Notes: generated by a model from the letters alone, not told the origin. DNA of 64,000 nt from Ralstonia soli (GCF_023955655.1 NZ_JAMXHT010000008.1:62001-126000), one strand, 5' to 3'; counted from the first letter of the stretch, positions 19,001-27,765 are shown. Made by a program: numbers and translations.

Positions 19001-19574
19001 CGCAGCGGAAACGGCGGTGGTCGGTGCCGGCCAAGCGCTCACGCTCACGGAAGCCGTGGCACGCAACCTGTCGAAGCTGATGGCGTACAAGGACGAATAC
19101 GAAGTCGCCCGCCTGTACACCGATCCGGCCTTCCTCGACAAGCTGCGCGCGCAGTTTGAAGGCGAACCCGGCCGCGACTACCAGCTCAACTTCTGGCTCG
19201 CGCCGCCCATGACGGCCAAGCGCGACGAGAAGGGCCACCTGGTCAAGCAACGCTTCGGCCCGAACACGATGCGCATCTTCAAGCTGCTGGCCAAGCTCAA
19301 AGGCCTGCGCGGCACGGCGTTCGACGTGTTCGGCAAGACCGAAGAGCGCCGCACCGAGCGCGCGCTGATCGGCGAATACCGTGCGCTGGTGGATGAGTTG
19401 GTAAAGGGGCTGAACGCGCAGAAGCTGGCGCAGGCCGTGGAACTGGCACGTCTGCCGGAAGACATCCGCGGCTTCGGCCATGTGAAGGAGGCCAACCTGG
19501 CCGCCGCACGCATCCGCTGGAACAAGCTGCTCGCGCAGTGGCGTGATCCGGCAGGGGCGCAGCGCGCAGCCTGA
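16014..19574 (+). CDS. Indolepyruvate ferredoxin oxidoreductase, fused alpha/beta subunits
   Basis: Fused 2-oxoacid oxidoreductase, 1186 aa, which decarboxylates aryl pyruvates (indolepyruvate) to the acyl-CoA with thiamine diphosphate and iron-sulfur clusters. The N-terminal part shows SGYRGSPLGALDQALW. The thiamine-binding region contains FCSGCPHNTSTNVPEG and NLGDGTYYHSGLL. A cysteine cluster CEGCGDCSVKSNC lies near residue 659. The gamma-like domain begins with GVGGTGVVTIGG near 748. The start at 16014 (MNAPLNDAL) is chosen because the family begins there; the frame upstream has no homology-like features. It is monocistronic and its 3' end faces sbcB. Confidence 0.9.
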   Translation: MNAPLNDALRRALETVSLDDKYTLERGRIYISGTQALVRLPMLQQERDRAAGLNTAGFISGYRGSPLGALDQALWKAKKHLAGHNIVFQAGLNEDLAATAVWGSQQVNLYPNAKFSGVFGMWYGKGPGVDRTIDVFKHANSAGSSAHGGVLVLAGDDHAAKSSTLAHQSEHVFKAAGIPVLYPSNVQEYLDYGLHGWAMSRYSGLWVSMKCVTDVVESSASVDVDPHRAEIILPEDFIMPQGGLNIRWPDPPLVQEARLLDYKWYAGLSYVRANKLDRVVMDSPQARFGIMTAGKAYLDVRQALVDLGLDEETCRRIGIRLYKVGCVWPLEAHGARAFAEGLQEILVVEEKRQILEYQLKEELYNYRDDVRPRVYGKFDEKDNAGGEWSVPMANWLLPAHYELSPALIARAIATRLEKFELPSDVRARIASRIAIIDAKEKALAKPRITAERKPWFCSGCPHNTSTNVPEGSRALAGIGCHYMTVWMDRRTDTFSQMGGEGVAWIGQMPFSGDQHVFANLGDGTYYHSGLLAIRASIAAKVNITYKILYNDAVAMTGGQPVDGPLSVPQIAAQVHAEGTSRIVIVTDEPEKYNAAIKLPEGVTVHHRDRLDAIQRELREVQGTSILIYDQTCATEKRRRRKRGTMADPARRAFINDAVCEGCGDCSVKSNCLSVEPLETELGTKRKINQSSCNKDFSCVNGFCPSFVTAEGAQVRKPESRGVSMSDLPLLPHPELPAIQRAYGVLVTGVGGTGVVTIGGLLGMAAHIEGKGVTVLDMAGLAQKGGAVLSHVQIGERPDSIHATRIAMGEADLVIGCDAIVSASDEVLSKVQHGQTRAIVNSAASPTADFIKNPNWRFPGSSAEADIRAAVGDACAFEDASTLAVRLLGDAIFTNPLVLGFAWQKGWIPLTYDALLRAIELNGVAVEKNKTAFEWGRHLAQDRDAVLKLADDAPRAKADVIALPSLDTLIARRVDLLTAYQNAAYAAEFRSVVERVRAAETAVVGAGQALTLTEAVARNLSKLMAYKDEYEVARLYTDPAFLDKLRAQFEGEPGRDYQLNFWLAPPMTAKRDEKGHLVKQRFGPNTMRIFKLLAKLKGLRGTAFDVFGKTEERRTERALIGEYRALVDELVKGLNAQKLAQAVELARLPEDIRGFGHVKEANLAAARIRWNKLLAQWRDPAGAQRAA

Positions 19575-19625
19575 TCGGTCAAAGTCTCAAGAAGGGGCGC
19601 GCAGGACGCGGCGCTCCACGAAGGC

Positions 19626-19928
19626 GGCTCTCGGAGCGCCGGCAGCGGGTCTTTCAGAGCCAACGCCGGGTCTCAGAGCGTCGCCTTCGGGTCTTTAAGC
19701 GCCAGCACTGGCACTCCACACACCCACCGGCGACGCTTTGAGAGCGAGCCGTGGGTCTTTAAGAGCCAGCGCCCGGGTCTTTGAGAGCCAGCGCCGATTC
19801 TCGGAGTGTCGGCATCGGCTCTGGGAGCGTCGACAGTGGGTCTCAGGAGAGCCAGCATCGGGTCTTTGGGACTCGACAGTGGCTCCCACGGTGCCAACAC
19901 CGGCACTCGCGAAGTCAGCGGCGGAGGC
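19626..19928. repeat. Array of about 14 degenerate 21-bp units (arm-loop-arm-hexamer)
   Basis: Fills the gap between the convergent iorAB and sbcB genes. Read on +, units such as GGGTCTTTAAGAGCCAGCGCC recur with a 21-22 bp period, with one 25/18-bp irregularity near 19710-19752. Each unit is a 6-base arm (GGGTCT or GGCTCT), about 3 loop bases, a partly complementary arm (AGAGCC or AGCGTC) and a variable hexamer (AGCGCC, GACAGT, AACACC). The last unit abuts the sbcB stop codon. It is not a CRISPR, since there are no unique spacers. Because 21 is a multiple of three, frames through it stay open without being genes. Confidence 0.85.
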
Positions 19929-21377
19929 TTAGCCCGGCACGATCTGCTGCGCGTAGTCGTACAGGTCTTGCAGGAGGCGCTGCGCGCGGGTGTCGCCTTT
20001 CTCCGTGGCTTCCGCGCCCAGTTGTTGGAGCCGCTCGCCGAAGGCTTCGAACGTCAGGTAACCGCCGTTGCCCTCGAACAGGCGCTCGGCGCGCAACTGC
20101 TCCCACTGCTCGTATTCCTCTTCGCTGAGCGTGTCGGGGAAGTTGCGTGCGCGGTAGTGGAACAGCAGTTCCGGCAGGCGCGCATCGGCGAAATCCGGAT
20201 GCAACTGCGCGAGCTGCTCGCCGCTGAGCGTGCGCAGTTCGTTCAGCGTGCGGCGGTCGTCGTTGCTGACGAAGCCGCCGTAGAGGTTCTGGTCGACATC
20301 GTCGATGGGCTCCAGCTCGCGGGCGTAGACCTGGCGCCAGGTTTCGCGCATATCGGGCGCGGCCTGGGCGATGGCGGCGTGGCGGTCAATGGTGGCGAAG
20401 TCGATGCCCCAGCGCTCGGCCTGCGCGGGCTGCAGCGTCTTCAGGTTGCCGATGACGATGGGCGACTTGTTGATGTGGATCGACTTGATCGGCAGGCGCG
20501 TGGTGCCCTCGGCCAGATCGGCAGTGCGCGTGAACATGCGCTCGCGGATCGTGGCGACATCCATGTCGAACAGCTCCGACGGATCGAACGCGAGGTCCCA
20601 CACGATCAGCTCGTTCTTGTTGGTCGGGTGCCCACCCAGCGGCCAGACGACAGCCATGCAGCCGCGCTCCACGCCGTACATGCCGGAGATGTGCAGCAGC
20701 GGGCGTGGCGCGTTGCCAATCTCGGCTACCACGCGGTCTTTCTTGCGCAGCGCCAGGCAGAAGTCGAACAGGCGCGGCTGTGCGTTGCGGATCAGGCGCG
20801 CCAGCGCGATCGTCGCGCGCACGTCGGATACCGCATCGTGCGCGGCTTCGTGCACCAGGCCGTTGGCCTTGGACAGATGCTCAAGCTTGAAGCTCGGCCT
20901 GCCGTCTTCGTGTTTCGGCCATTGGATGCCTTCGGGCCGCAGCGCCCACGTGGTGCGCACCACGTCGAGCAAATCCCACCGCCCGCATTCGTTCTGCCAC
21001 TCGCGGGCGTACGGGTCGATCAGGTTGCGCCAGAACAGGTGGCGCGTCACCTCGTCATCAAAGCGGATGGTGTTGTAGCCGACGCCGATGGTGCCGGGCG
21101 TGCCCAGCTCGCGCTCGATGGCCTGCGCAAAGCGGTATTCCGGGATGCCCTGCCTGGCGCACTGCTGCGGCGTGATACCGGTGATCAGGCACGACACCGG
21201 GTCGGGCAGCCAGTCGTTGGAGGGCTGGCAGAACAGCTCGACCGGCTCGCCGATCTCGTTGAGTTCGGCATCGGTGCGGATGCCCGCAAACTGGGCCGGG
21301 CGGTCACGGCGCGGCACGGCGCCGAAGGTTTCGTAGTCGTGCCAGAGGAAGGTCTGGCTAACGGGTGAAGGGGGCAA
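19929..21377 (-). CDS. sbcB: Exodeoxyribonuclease I
   Basis: Single-strand-specific 3'-5' DNA exonuclease of the DnaQ (DEDDh) superfamily, 482 aa, involved in recombination and mismatch repair. The first acidic pair lies in FLWHDYETFG (Asp14, Glu16) and the HxAxxD motif in HEAAHDAVSDVRAT near residue 185. The middle region with PIKSIHINKSP and the C-terminal exonuclease I domain match full-length ExoI. It converges with iorAB across the 21-bp array, which begins at its stop codon. Confidence 0.93.
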   Translation of the reverse strand: MPPSPVSQTFLWHDYETFGAVPRRDRPAQFAGIRTDAELNEIGEPVELFCQPSNDWLPDPVSCLITGITPQQCARQGIPEYRFAQAIERELGTPGTIGVGYNTIRFDDEVTRHLFWRNLIDPYAREWQNECGRWDLLDVVRTTWALRPEGIQWPKHEDGRPSFKLEHLSKANGLVHEAAHDAVSDVRATIALARLIRNAQPRLFDFCLALRKKDRVVAEIGNAPRPLLHISGMYGVERGCMAVVWPLGGHPTNKNELIVWDLAFDPSELFDMDVATIRERMFTRTADLAEGTTRLPIKSIHINKSPIVIGNLKTLQPAQAERWGIDFATIDRHAAIAQAAPDMRETWRQVYARELEPIDDVDQNLYGGFVSNDDRRTLNELRTLSGEQLAQLHPDFADARLPELLFHYRARNFPDTLSEEEYEQWEQLRAERLFEGNGGYLTFEAFGERLQQLGAEATEKGDTRAQRLLQDLYDYAQQIVPG

Positions 21378-21508
21378 GGCGGTGGCTCGCTGGAAAAGGC
21401 AAAAGATGCCGGCATGCTAACAGCCCAGCCGGCCGGGCCGCGCAAACCCGGCCTGGGGCGGGAGTAAGCTAGTGCGGTCGCCCACTTGCCCCACGCGCCC
21501 GAGCCACC

Positions 21509-22504
21509 ATGCGCATCCTCTTCTTCAGCAGCCACCGTTATGACGAAGACAGCTTCCGCGCCGCACAAGCGCGCGGTGGCCACAGCTTCGACCTTGTCTT
21601 CCAGCGCGCGCATCTCGACGCGCATACGGCACCGCTCGCCACCGGCTTCGAGGTGGTCTGCCCATTCGTGAACGACTCGCTCAGCGCCGAGGTGCTGGTC
21701 GCCCTGGCTGCCGGCGGCACGCGCCTGATCGCACTGCGCTCGGCGGGCTTCAACCATGTCGATCTGGCGGCGGCGCAGCGCCTGGGGCTGACGGTGGTGC
21801 GCGTGCCTGCCTATTCGCCGCATGCGGTGGCCGAGCACGCGGTCGGCATGATCCTCACGCTCAATCGTCGGCTGCACCGCGCCTGCAATCGCACGCGCGA
21901 GGGCGATTTCTCGCTGGATGGGCTGCTCGGTTTCGACCTGGCTGGCAAGACCGTCGGCGTGGTCGGCACCGGGCAGATCGGGCAGGTGTTCGCGCGCATC
22001 ATGGCGGGCTTCGGGTGCCAGGTGCTGGCGTTCGATCCATTCCCGCAGGCGGCGCTCACGGCGCTGGGCGTGCGTTATGTGCCGCTGCCGGACTTGCTGG
22101 CGCAGTCCGACATCGTCAGCCTGCACTGCCCGCTCAATGCCGACACACACCACCTGATCGACGCCAGCGCCATCGCCAGCATGAAGACCGGCGCCATGCT
22201 CATCAACACGAGCCGCGGCGGCCTGGTCGACAGCCCCGCGCTGATCGATGCACTCAAGACCGGCCAGCTCGGCCACCTCGGGCTGGATGTGTATGAAGAA
22301 GAAGCCGACCTCTTCTTCGAGGACCGCTCCGCCGATGTGCTGCAGGACGATGTGTTCGCGCGGCTGCTGACGTTTCCCAACGTGATCGTCACCGCGCATC
22401 AGGCGTTCTTTACGCGCGAGGCGCTGGCGGGCATTGCCGATACGACGCTCGCCAACGTTGCGGCATGGGCGGCGGGGGCGCCGATCAATGTCGTGAAACC
22501 TTAG
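21509..22504 (+). CDS. ldhA: D-lactate dehydrogenase / 2-hydroxyacid dehydrogenase
   Basis: NAD-dependent D-2-hydroxyacid dehydrogenase, 331 aa, most like fermentative D-lactate dehydrogenases (pyruvate to D-lactate). It has the nucleotide-binding GVVGTGQIGQVFA near residue 150 and the catalytic Arg in INTSRGGLVD, the Glu in LGLDVYEEEADLFFED and the His in VIVTAHQAF. The insert ADLFFEDRSADVLQDDVFARL is typical of the LdhA subgroup. It is divergent from sbcB with a 131-bp gap. Confidence 0.9.
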   Translation: MRILFFSSHRYDEDSFRAAQARGGHSFDLVFQRAHLDAHTAPLATGFEVVCPFVNDSLSAEVLVALAAGGTRLIALRSAGFNHVDLAAAQRLGLTVVRVPAYSPHAVAEHAVGMILTLNRRLHRACNRTREGDFSLDGLLGFDLAGKTVGVVGTGQIGQVFARIMAGFGCQVLAFDPFPQAALTALGVRYVPLPDLLAQSDIVSLHCPLNADTHHLIDASAIASMKTGAMLINTSRGGLVDSPALIDALKTGQLGHLGLDVYEEEADLFFEDRSADVLQDDVFARLLTFPNVIVTAHQAFFTREALAGIADTTLANVAAWAAGAPINVVKP

Positions 22505-22707
22505 CTGCGATGGCGGATCAGCGGCGTGCCTTCCCATCGACACAGACGGTGTTCGCGGCCCGGCGGTCTCGGACATGGCAGGATTCCTGCAATACCTAGG
22601 GGAAACCCGATGTCGCCAACGCGCAGCCGCACCGCATCGGGGCATCGACACCCGCTTGGCGCCGCTGCAGTGCAATTGGCGCCCCAGCCCCAAACGTTAG
22701 CGCCGCA

Positions 22708-23805
22708 ATGCCGACTTCCATCCGCCTCCATCGCCCCTTGAGACTCCCCGCCCCCTTTCTTTCCGCGCTCCGGCTGGTACGCGATCCGCACCGGCGCTAT
22801 CACCATGCGCGCGTCATCCATGCGACGCGGGTGAGCCTTGGCGTGCTGCTGTCGATCGTGGTGACGTCGGGGCTCGGTCTGCCGCACGGCGAATGGGCCA
22901 CCATCTCGTTGTTGATCGTCATTGCCGGGCTGCAACACCACGGCAACATCCGCAAGCGCGCGGCCGAGCGGGCCTGGGGCACGTTGATCGGCGCGCTGGC
23001 CGGTCTGTTGATCATCATTCAGCAGACCTGGCTCGGCCACCTGCCGCTCACCTACGCGCTGATGGCCTTGGCCTGCGGCGTCTGCGCCTACCACGCGATC
23101 GGCAAGGGGGGCTACATCGCCCTGCTGGCCGCCATTACGCTGGTCATCGTGGTGGGGCACGGCAACACCGATCTGCTCGAGGGTGCCTGGCGCACGCTCA
23201 ATGTCCTGATCGGGATTGCGATTGCCCTGCTGTTCTCCTTTGCGCTGCCGCTGTATGCCACTTTCTCGTGGCGCTACCGGATGGCCGATGCGTTGCGCGA
23301 ATGTGCCAAGGCCTATGCCGGTCTGCAGACGGCAGGCCGCACTGCCGATAGCGGGCGGCACGCACACCTCACGAAGCTCAACACGCTGCTGGTGCAATTG
23401 CGCTCGCTCATGCCGTCGGTCTCCAAGGAGATCGGTGTGCCGATCGATCGGCTCGACCGCATCCAGCGCAGTCTGCGCATCTGCATCAGCACGCTGGAGC
23501 TGCTCGATGCGGCACGCGCATCGTCGGGCGCTTCAGCCGAACACGCAGCGGCAGATGCAGTGTCAGCGGCGCAAGACCGGCGCTTGCGCGATACGCTCAT
23601 CGGCATGTCCCGCGCGCTCAGGTTCGGTACGGTGACACGCCTGGCGCACGACCGCGCAGCGGGCGCCCCTGTGGACAACTCGACGGCAACCAGCCGGCCC
23701 GCGCCGCTCTCTGCCGAAGGCGCACTGGCGCAGCGCTTTGCCAGCGAAGTCGAGCACCTGCGCGGCGAGCTCCTGGCCATCGCACCGCAGTGGAACATCG
23801 GCTGA
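22708..23805 (+). CDS. FUSC-family inner-membrane protein
   Basis: Integral membrane protein of 365 aa. The N-terminal half has about five or six membrane helices (VSLGVLLSIVVTSGLG, ATISLLIVIAGLQ, IALLAAITLVIVV, LIGIAIALLFSFALPL), followed by a cytoplasmic helical domain. The motif HHGNIRKRAAERAWGTLIGA matches the fusaric-acid-resistance/aromatic-acid-exporter (FUSC, YccS/AaeB) superfamily. No periplasmic adaptor gene is adjacent, so the export role and substrate are unknown. Confidence 0.8.
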   Translation: MPTSIRLHRPLRLPAPFLSALRLVRDPHRRYHHARVIHATRVSLGVLLSIVVTSGLGLPHGEWATISLLIVIAGLQHHGNIRKRAAERAWGTLIGALAGLLIIIQQTWLGHLPLTYALMALACGVCAYHAIGKGGYIALLAAITLVIVVGHGNTDLLEGAWRTLNVLIGIAIALLFSFALPLYATFSWRYRMADALRECAKAYAGLQTAGRTADSGRHAHLTKLNTLLVQLRSLMPSVSKEIGVPIDRLDRIQRSLRICISTLELLDAARASSGASAEHAAADAVSAAQDRRLRDTLIGMSRALRFGTVTRLAHDRAAGAPVDNSTATSRPAPLSAEGALAQRFASEVEHLRGELLAIAPQWNIG

Positions 23806-23864
23806 ACGCAGCGACGGCCCATCCGACAAGGCAAACAGACCGACGGGCAAAGCCCCGCCAGCGC

Positions 23865-24482
23865 TCAGGCGGCTTTCGGCTTGGACAGCTCGCTTTCGCC
23901 TTCCTTCACATAGATGGAGTTGCGCGGCTTAGCCAGCACGCGGCGCACCATCGGCTCGAAGAACGACAGCGGCAGGTTGTCGTAGTCCGCCATGAAGGCG
24001 GCGCCGTCGTATTTGGCGCAGAACTCGGCGGTGCGCTCGAACAGCTCGGGCTGGCTGCGGTACTGCTCACGCAGGTTGCGGTCCAGGCCCAGGTGGTGGA
24101 AGAAGTAGTAGCCCTGGAAGATGCCGTGCTTCTCGACCATCCACAGGTTCTCGGGGCTGACGAACGGCTTGAGGATGGCGGCGGCGATGTCCGGGTGGTT
24201 GAAGCTGCCGAGCGTATCGCCGATGTCGTGCAGCAGCGCGCAGACCACGTATTCCTCATCCCGGCCGTCGCGGTGCGCCAGCGTGGCGGTCTGCAGCGAG
24301 TGGGCGAGGCGGTCGATCGGGAAGCCGCCGCAGTCGCCGTCGAGCAGCTTCAGGTGCGCGAGCACGCGGTCGGGCAGCGCCCGGGCGAACGGCACGAATT
24401 CAGCCGAGATGGCGGCCCAGTCTTCGCGCGTGCCGCGCTCCATATGGGAAAACGTTGCGTGCGGGGCGGTGTGTTGCGTCAT
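23865..24482 (-). CDS. HD-domain protein (possible HD-type oxygenase)
   Basis: Cytoplasmic HD-domain protein, 205 aa. It shows H-S-L-Q-T-A then CALLHDIGDTLGSFNHPDI, a spacing closer to the diiron HD oxygenases (PhnZ/TmpB, myo-inositol oxygenase-like) than to nucleotide phosphohydrolases. A reversal to phosphohydrolase cannot be excluded. The start at 24482 has the strong ribosome binding site AAGGAG upstream; the longer frame reaches into the divergent regulator. It lies 130 bp from a Crp/Fnr gene on the other strand, a likely regulator. Confidence 0.7.
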   Translation of the reverse strand: MTQHTAPHATFSHMERGTREDWAAISAEFVPFARALPDRVLAHLKLLDGDCGGFPIDRLAHSLQTATLAHRDGRDEEYVVCALLHDIGDTLGSFNHPDIAAAILKPFVSPENLWMVEKHGIFQGYYFFHHLGLDRNLREQYRSQPELFERTAEFCAKYDGAAFMADYDNLPLSFFEPMVRRVLAKPRNSIYVKEGESELSKPKAA

Positions 24483-24612
24483 GAGGTGTCTCCTTCGTCG
24501 CCTGAATGGTCTCCAGGGTGTCATCGATGCCGCGTCATATGAACGTCCGGGCGCGCAGCTTGTGGGGCATTCTCTGCCCGGGCCTTGCGTGCAGACTGTC
24601 AAGCGTTTGACA

Positions 24613-25344
24613 ATGCCCCGTCCGCCTTCGCCGCATCCTGCTGCCATGTCTGCCGAAGCTTCCCGCGCCCACCCTGCCCCCACGCCCGCCCAGCTTGCGC
24701 AGGGCTGGCTGCGCGACGCCCCCGCCGACCTGCTGGCCGAGATTGCCCCCACCACACGCCTCGTCACCTACCCCGACGGCGAGTGCATCCACCTGCACGG
24801 TGACCCGGCGCAGGGCATGTTCCTGATCGTGCGGGGCCGGGTACGCATCAGCCGCACGACGGGTGCCGGCAGTGAACTCGTCTACAGCGTGCTGCGCGCG
24901 GGCGAATGGTTTGGCGAGATCGCACTCATCGACGGCGGCGGCCGCACGCACAGCGCCCATGCGCAGGGGTCGACCACGCTCATCCTGCTCGGCAGCGCAG
25001 CGTTCACGCGCATCGTCGACGGGTATCCGGCCAGCCGATGGGCGCTGATGCAGCAGCTCTGTGAGCGCATTCGCCTGATCTTCGACGAGGTGGAGCACGC
25101 CAGCGAGATGCCCGCCGAGGCCCGTCTCGCGCAACGCCTGCTGCTGCTCGCCCGCACGGGTGACGGTCACATGGTGGCCGCCAGCAACGAAGAGCTCGGC
25201 CGCATGCTGGCGCGCTCGCGGCAGACGATCTCCAAGTACCTGCAGGCGTGGCAGCGCGCGGGCTGGGTCCGGTGCCACTACCGGGGCGTCGAGATCGTCG
25301 ATGCAGCGGCTTTGCGCATGCTGATCGGCAACACCCCCTCCTGA
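24613..25344 (+). CDS. Crp/Fnr-family transcriptional regulator
   Basis: About 243 aa (or 232 aa if the ATG at 24646 is used; neither has a clear Shine-Dalgarno). The cyclic-nucleotide-binding-like domain contains GDPAQGMFLIVRGRVRISR and GEWFGEIALIDGG. A C-terminal Crp-type helix-turn-helix follows, with NEELGRMLARSRQTISKYLQAW as recognition region. No N-terminal cysteine cluster like that of Fnr is visible. It is divergent from the HD-domain gene and likely controls it; the effector is unknown. Confidence 0.88.
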   Translation: MPRPPSPHPAAMSAEASRAHPAPTPAQLAQGWLRDAPADLLAEIAPTTRLVTYPDGECIHLHGDPAQGMFLIVRGRVRISRTTGAGSELVYSVLRAGEWFGEIALIDGGGRTHSAHAQGSTTLILLGSAAFTRIVDGYPASRWALMQQLCERIRLIFDEVEHASEMPAEARLAQRLLLLARTGDGHMVAASNEELGRMLARSRQTISKYLQAWQRAGWVRCHYRGVEIVDAAALRMLIGNTPS

Positions 25345-25436
25345 CGGAGCCCCGCGGAGGGGGCACGCGCGCTCGGGGCATGCGCCAATAGAATGGTTTT
25401 TTGCTGCGCGCGGCGCTGGCCGCCCTCACCTGCCCC

Positions 25437-26687
25437 ATGACCCCCATGTTCTCGCCGGGCTCGCCCGAAGGCCGGCGCCTTGTGTTGCTGCTCGGCCTGG
25501 CCCAGATGGTCTCGTGGGGCACGCTGTACTTCACCTTCACCGTGTTTCTTGCGCCGATGCACGACGCGCTCGGCTGGACACGGCCGTTTCTGGCGGGCGG
25601 CTTTTCGCTGGGGCTCCTGGTGTGGGCGCTGTGCTCGTTCTGGGTCGGGCGCGCGCTGGATCGCTGGCCGGCGCGCCGTGTGATGGGCGCGGGCACCGTC
25701 CTGGCAGCAGGCAGCCTGCTGGCCTGGTCGCTCGTCTCCGGTGAGACGGCCTTCCTGCTGCTCTGGCTGCCGATGGGCGTGGCCATGGCGACCACGCTCT
25801 ACGACCCCGCCTTCGTCGTGCTGCGCCAGGCGTTTGGTGATGCCTACCAGCGGCCCATCATCGGCCTCACGCTGATCGCGGGGTTCTCCAGCACGCTGTG
25901 CATTCCGCTCGCGCAATGGGGCGTCGAGCACATCGGCTGGCGGCACACGCTGCAGGTGTTTGCGCTGGCGCATGTGCTGATCTGCCTGCCGATCCATGCG
26001 AGGCTGCGCGTGCGGCCACCCGCGCATGCGCCGGCTGCGGCGGTCGACCCGGCCGCACCGGTGCACGCATCGGCGTGGCGGATGGCACTGCGCATGCCGG
26101 TGTTCTGGGCGGTGGTGCTGGCCTTCGTGGCCGTCAGCCTGATCGCCACGGTGCTGGGCGCGCACCTGATTCCACTGTTGACGGAGAAAGGCGTGCCGAC
26201 CGGCCGGCAGTTGCTGATCGCCGCACTCATCGGCCCTGCGCAGGTGCTCGGCCGGCTGGCGATGATGCGCTCGCGCCCCGCGCACCCGGTACGCATCGCG
26301 CCGTGGACGTACCTCGCCATGGCAGCGGGGCTTGCCTTGCTCGCACTCTCCAGCGGCCCGCTGCTGCTGGTGTTCGCACTCGTGTACGGCGCGGCCAACG
26401 GCATCAACACGATGGTGCGAGCGATTGCCATGCCGGAGCTGGTCTCGCGCAGCCAGTACGCCACGCTCAACGGCCTGATGATGACGCCGGTGCTGCTTGC
26501 GCAGGCCAGCGCGCCCTGGCTCGGCGCCTTGTTGTGGCGGGCCACCGGCGGCTACGCGGCGGTCGAATGGGCGATGGTGGCGGCTGCGTTCATCGCGCTC
26601 GCAGCCTTCACCTATGCCTTGCGGCACGCGCAGGCACGCACCGTACCCACTGCTGCGGCACGTGGCGAGGTGACGCAATCGCCATAA
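25437..26687 (+). CDS. Major facilitator superfamily transporter
   Basis: Twelve-helix MFS permease of 416 aa. The first helix is LVLLLGLAQMVSWGTLYF, followed by the loop FWVGRALDRWPARRVMGAG (the MFS motif A position). A second bundle starts near residue 215 (MPVFWAVVLAFVAVSLIATVLG). The start ATG at 25437 is used rather than the TTG at 25401. Sequence type is like permeases of the aromatic-acid/oxalate or YbjJ-like groups; the substrate cannot be assigned. Confidence 0.85.
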   Translation: MTPMFSPGSPEGRRLVLLLGLAQMVSWGTLYFTFTVFLAPMHDALGWTRPFLAGGFSLGLLVWALCSFWVGRALDRWPARRVMGAGTVLAAGSLLAWSLVSGETAFLLLWLPMGVAMATTLYDPAFVVLRQAFGDAYQRPIIGLTLIAGFSSTLCIPLAQWGVEHIGWRHTLQVFALAHVLICLPIHARLRVRPPAHAPAAAVDPAAPVHASAWRMALRMPVFWAVVLAFVAVSLIATVLGAHLIPLLTEKGVPTGRQLLIAALIGPAQVLGRLAMMRSRPAHPVRIAPWTYLAMAAGLALLALSSGPLLLVFALVYGAANGINTMVRAIAMPELVSRSQYATLNGLMMTPVLLAQASAPWLGALLWRATGGYAAVEWAMVAAAFIALAAFTYALRHAQARTVPTAAARGEVTQSP

Positions 26688-26826
26688 TGTTTTCGGCACT
26701 TTGTACGCAGAAGATTGCTTTTAGGAACCTTTTCACGCGCAAATCTGTCTTGAATCCTGAGACGTGATGTTTCATTCTCGTAAGAGGCGGCCCGGTTTTT
26801 GCGAAACCGTCAACGGAGGAAGCGCC

Positions 26827-27681
26827 GTGTCACAGGCTCATCTGGAAACAGCATCTGCGAGTGAACGCATGCCGTGGTCGATCCAGGAGATCGCCTACGG
26901 CAGCATCGACACCGCCCGCGTGCGCGAGAACCGCACGCTGTTCTATCTGGTCGCCAGCGCCTCGTTCATCGAGAGCGGCTCGGATCTCTACGCCGGCAAT
27001 CTCGCCCAGTACTACGCCGACCGTCCTGAAACCGCACACTGGCTGATCGCCCACTGGGAGCGCGAAGAGCTCCAGCACGGCCGCGCGTTGCGCCGCTACG
27101 TCGAAACCGTGTGGCCCGAGTTCGATTGGGAACGCGGCTACGCCCGCTTCTTCGAGGAATACTCCGTCACGTGTTCGGTCGACCAGTTCGAGCCCACGCA
27201 GGCGCTGGAGATGGTCGCGCGCTGCGTGGTCGAAACCGGTACCGCCACGTTCTACCGCGCCATCGCCCAGGCTGCCGACGACGCCCGCGAGCCCGTGCTG
27301 CAAGACCTCGCCAGCCGCATCTCGGCCGACGAAGTGCGGCACTACAAACACTTCTATCGCTTCTTCAACGAATGCAACGCACACGAAGGCGTGGGCCGCG
27401 CACGCGTGCTCAAGGCGCTCGCCCTGCGCCTGCGCGAGATCAAGAACGAGGATTCGATGATCGCCCTGCGCAATGTGCTGCGCATCGAGCGCGATCAGAA
27501 AGACGTGCCCGAAGCCGACGTGCACGCACTCAACTCACAAGTAAGCGCGCTGGTGCGCGCCTACCTGCCGATCGATATGGCGGCCAAGATGCTGCTCAAG
27601 CCGCTGCGACTGCGCCCGGGATTCGAGCGTTCGATCCGGCCTCCGCTGGTGGCACTGGTGCGGCGGGTCATGCTGCACTAG
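26827..27681 (+). CDS. Ferritin-like (diiron) domain protein
   Basis: Soluble helical protein of 284 aa. Metal-ligand-like residues recur in the ferritin-like pattern: [43 protein letters not shown] and [12 protein letters not shown], which gives paired E and ExxH motifs as in diiron ferritin-like/acyl-desaturase-like proteins. The start is GTG at 26827 with GGAGGAA six bases upstream; an in-frame ATG at 26764 has no such site. Followed by a strong bidirectional terminator. Catalytic role unknown. Confidence 0.75.
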   Translation: MSQAHLETASASERMPWSIQEIAYGSIDTARVRENRTLFYLVASASFIESGSDLYAGNLAQYYADRPETAHWLIAHWEREELQHGRALRRYVETVWPEFDWERGYARFFEEYSVTCSVDQFEPTQALEMVARCVVETGTATFYRAIAQAADDAREPVLQDLASRISADEVRHYKHFYRFFNECNAHEGVGRARVLKALALRLREIKNEDSMIALRNVLRIERDQKDVPEADVHALNSQVSALVRAYLPIDMAAKMLLKPLRLRPGFERSIRPPLVALVRRVMLH

Positions 27682-27713
27682 GCCACTCGGCGTGTCGTAC
27701 AGTGAGCGCCAAT

Positions 27714-27743
27714 AAAAAAACCCGGGCCGAAGCCCGGGTTTTT
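27714..27743. terminator. Bidirectional intrinsic terminator
   Basis: Stem CCCGGGC (27721-27727) and GCCCGGG (27732-27738) with loop CGAA, flanked by A7 on the left and T5 on the right. It can terminate both the ferritin-like gene (+) and the porin gene (-). Confidence 0.9.
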
Positions 27744-27765
27744 GATCTAGCCGACTGGGTGTCGA

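Noticed and set aside
16038-19481. Very long open frame on minus inside iorAB (over 1100 codons)
   Set aside because: It is the mirror frame of a GC-rich gene with strong third-position bias. Its translation is rich in Arg, Ala and His with no family features, while the + frame encodes a complete oxidoreductase.
19626-19928. CRISPR array
   Set aside because: Units are about 21 bp, degenerate and directly adjacent. There are no unique spacers and no cas genes, so the structure is a tandem hairpin array.
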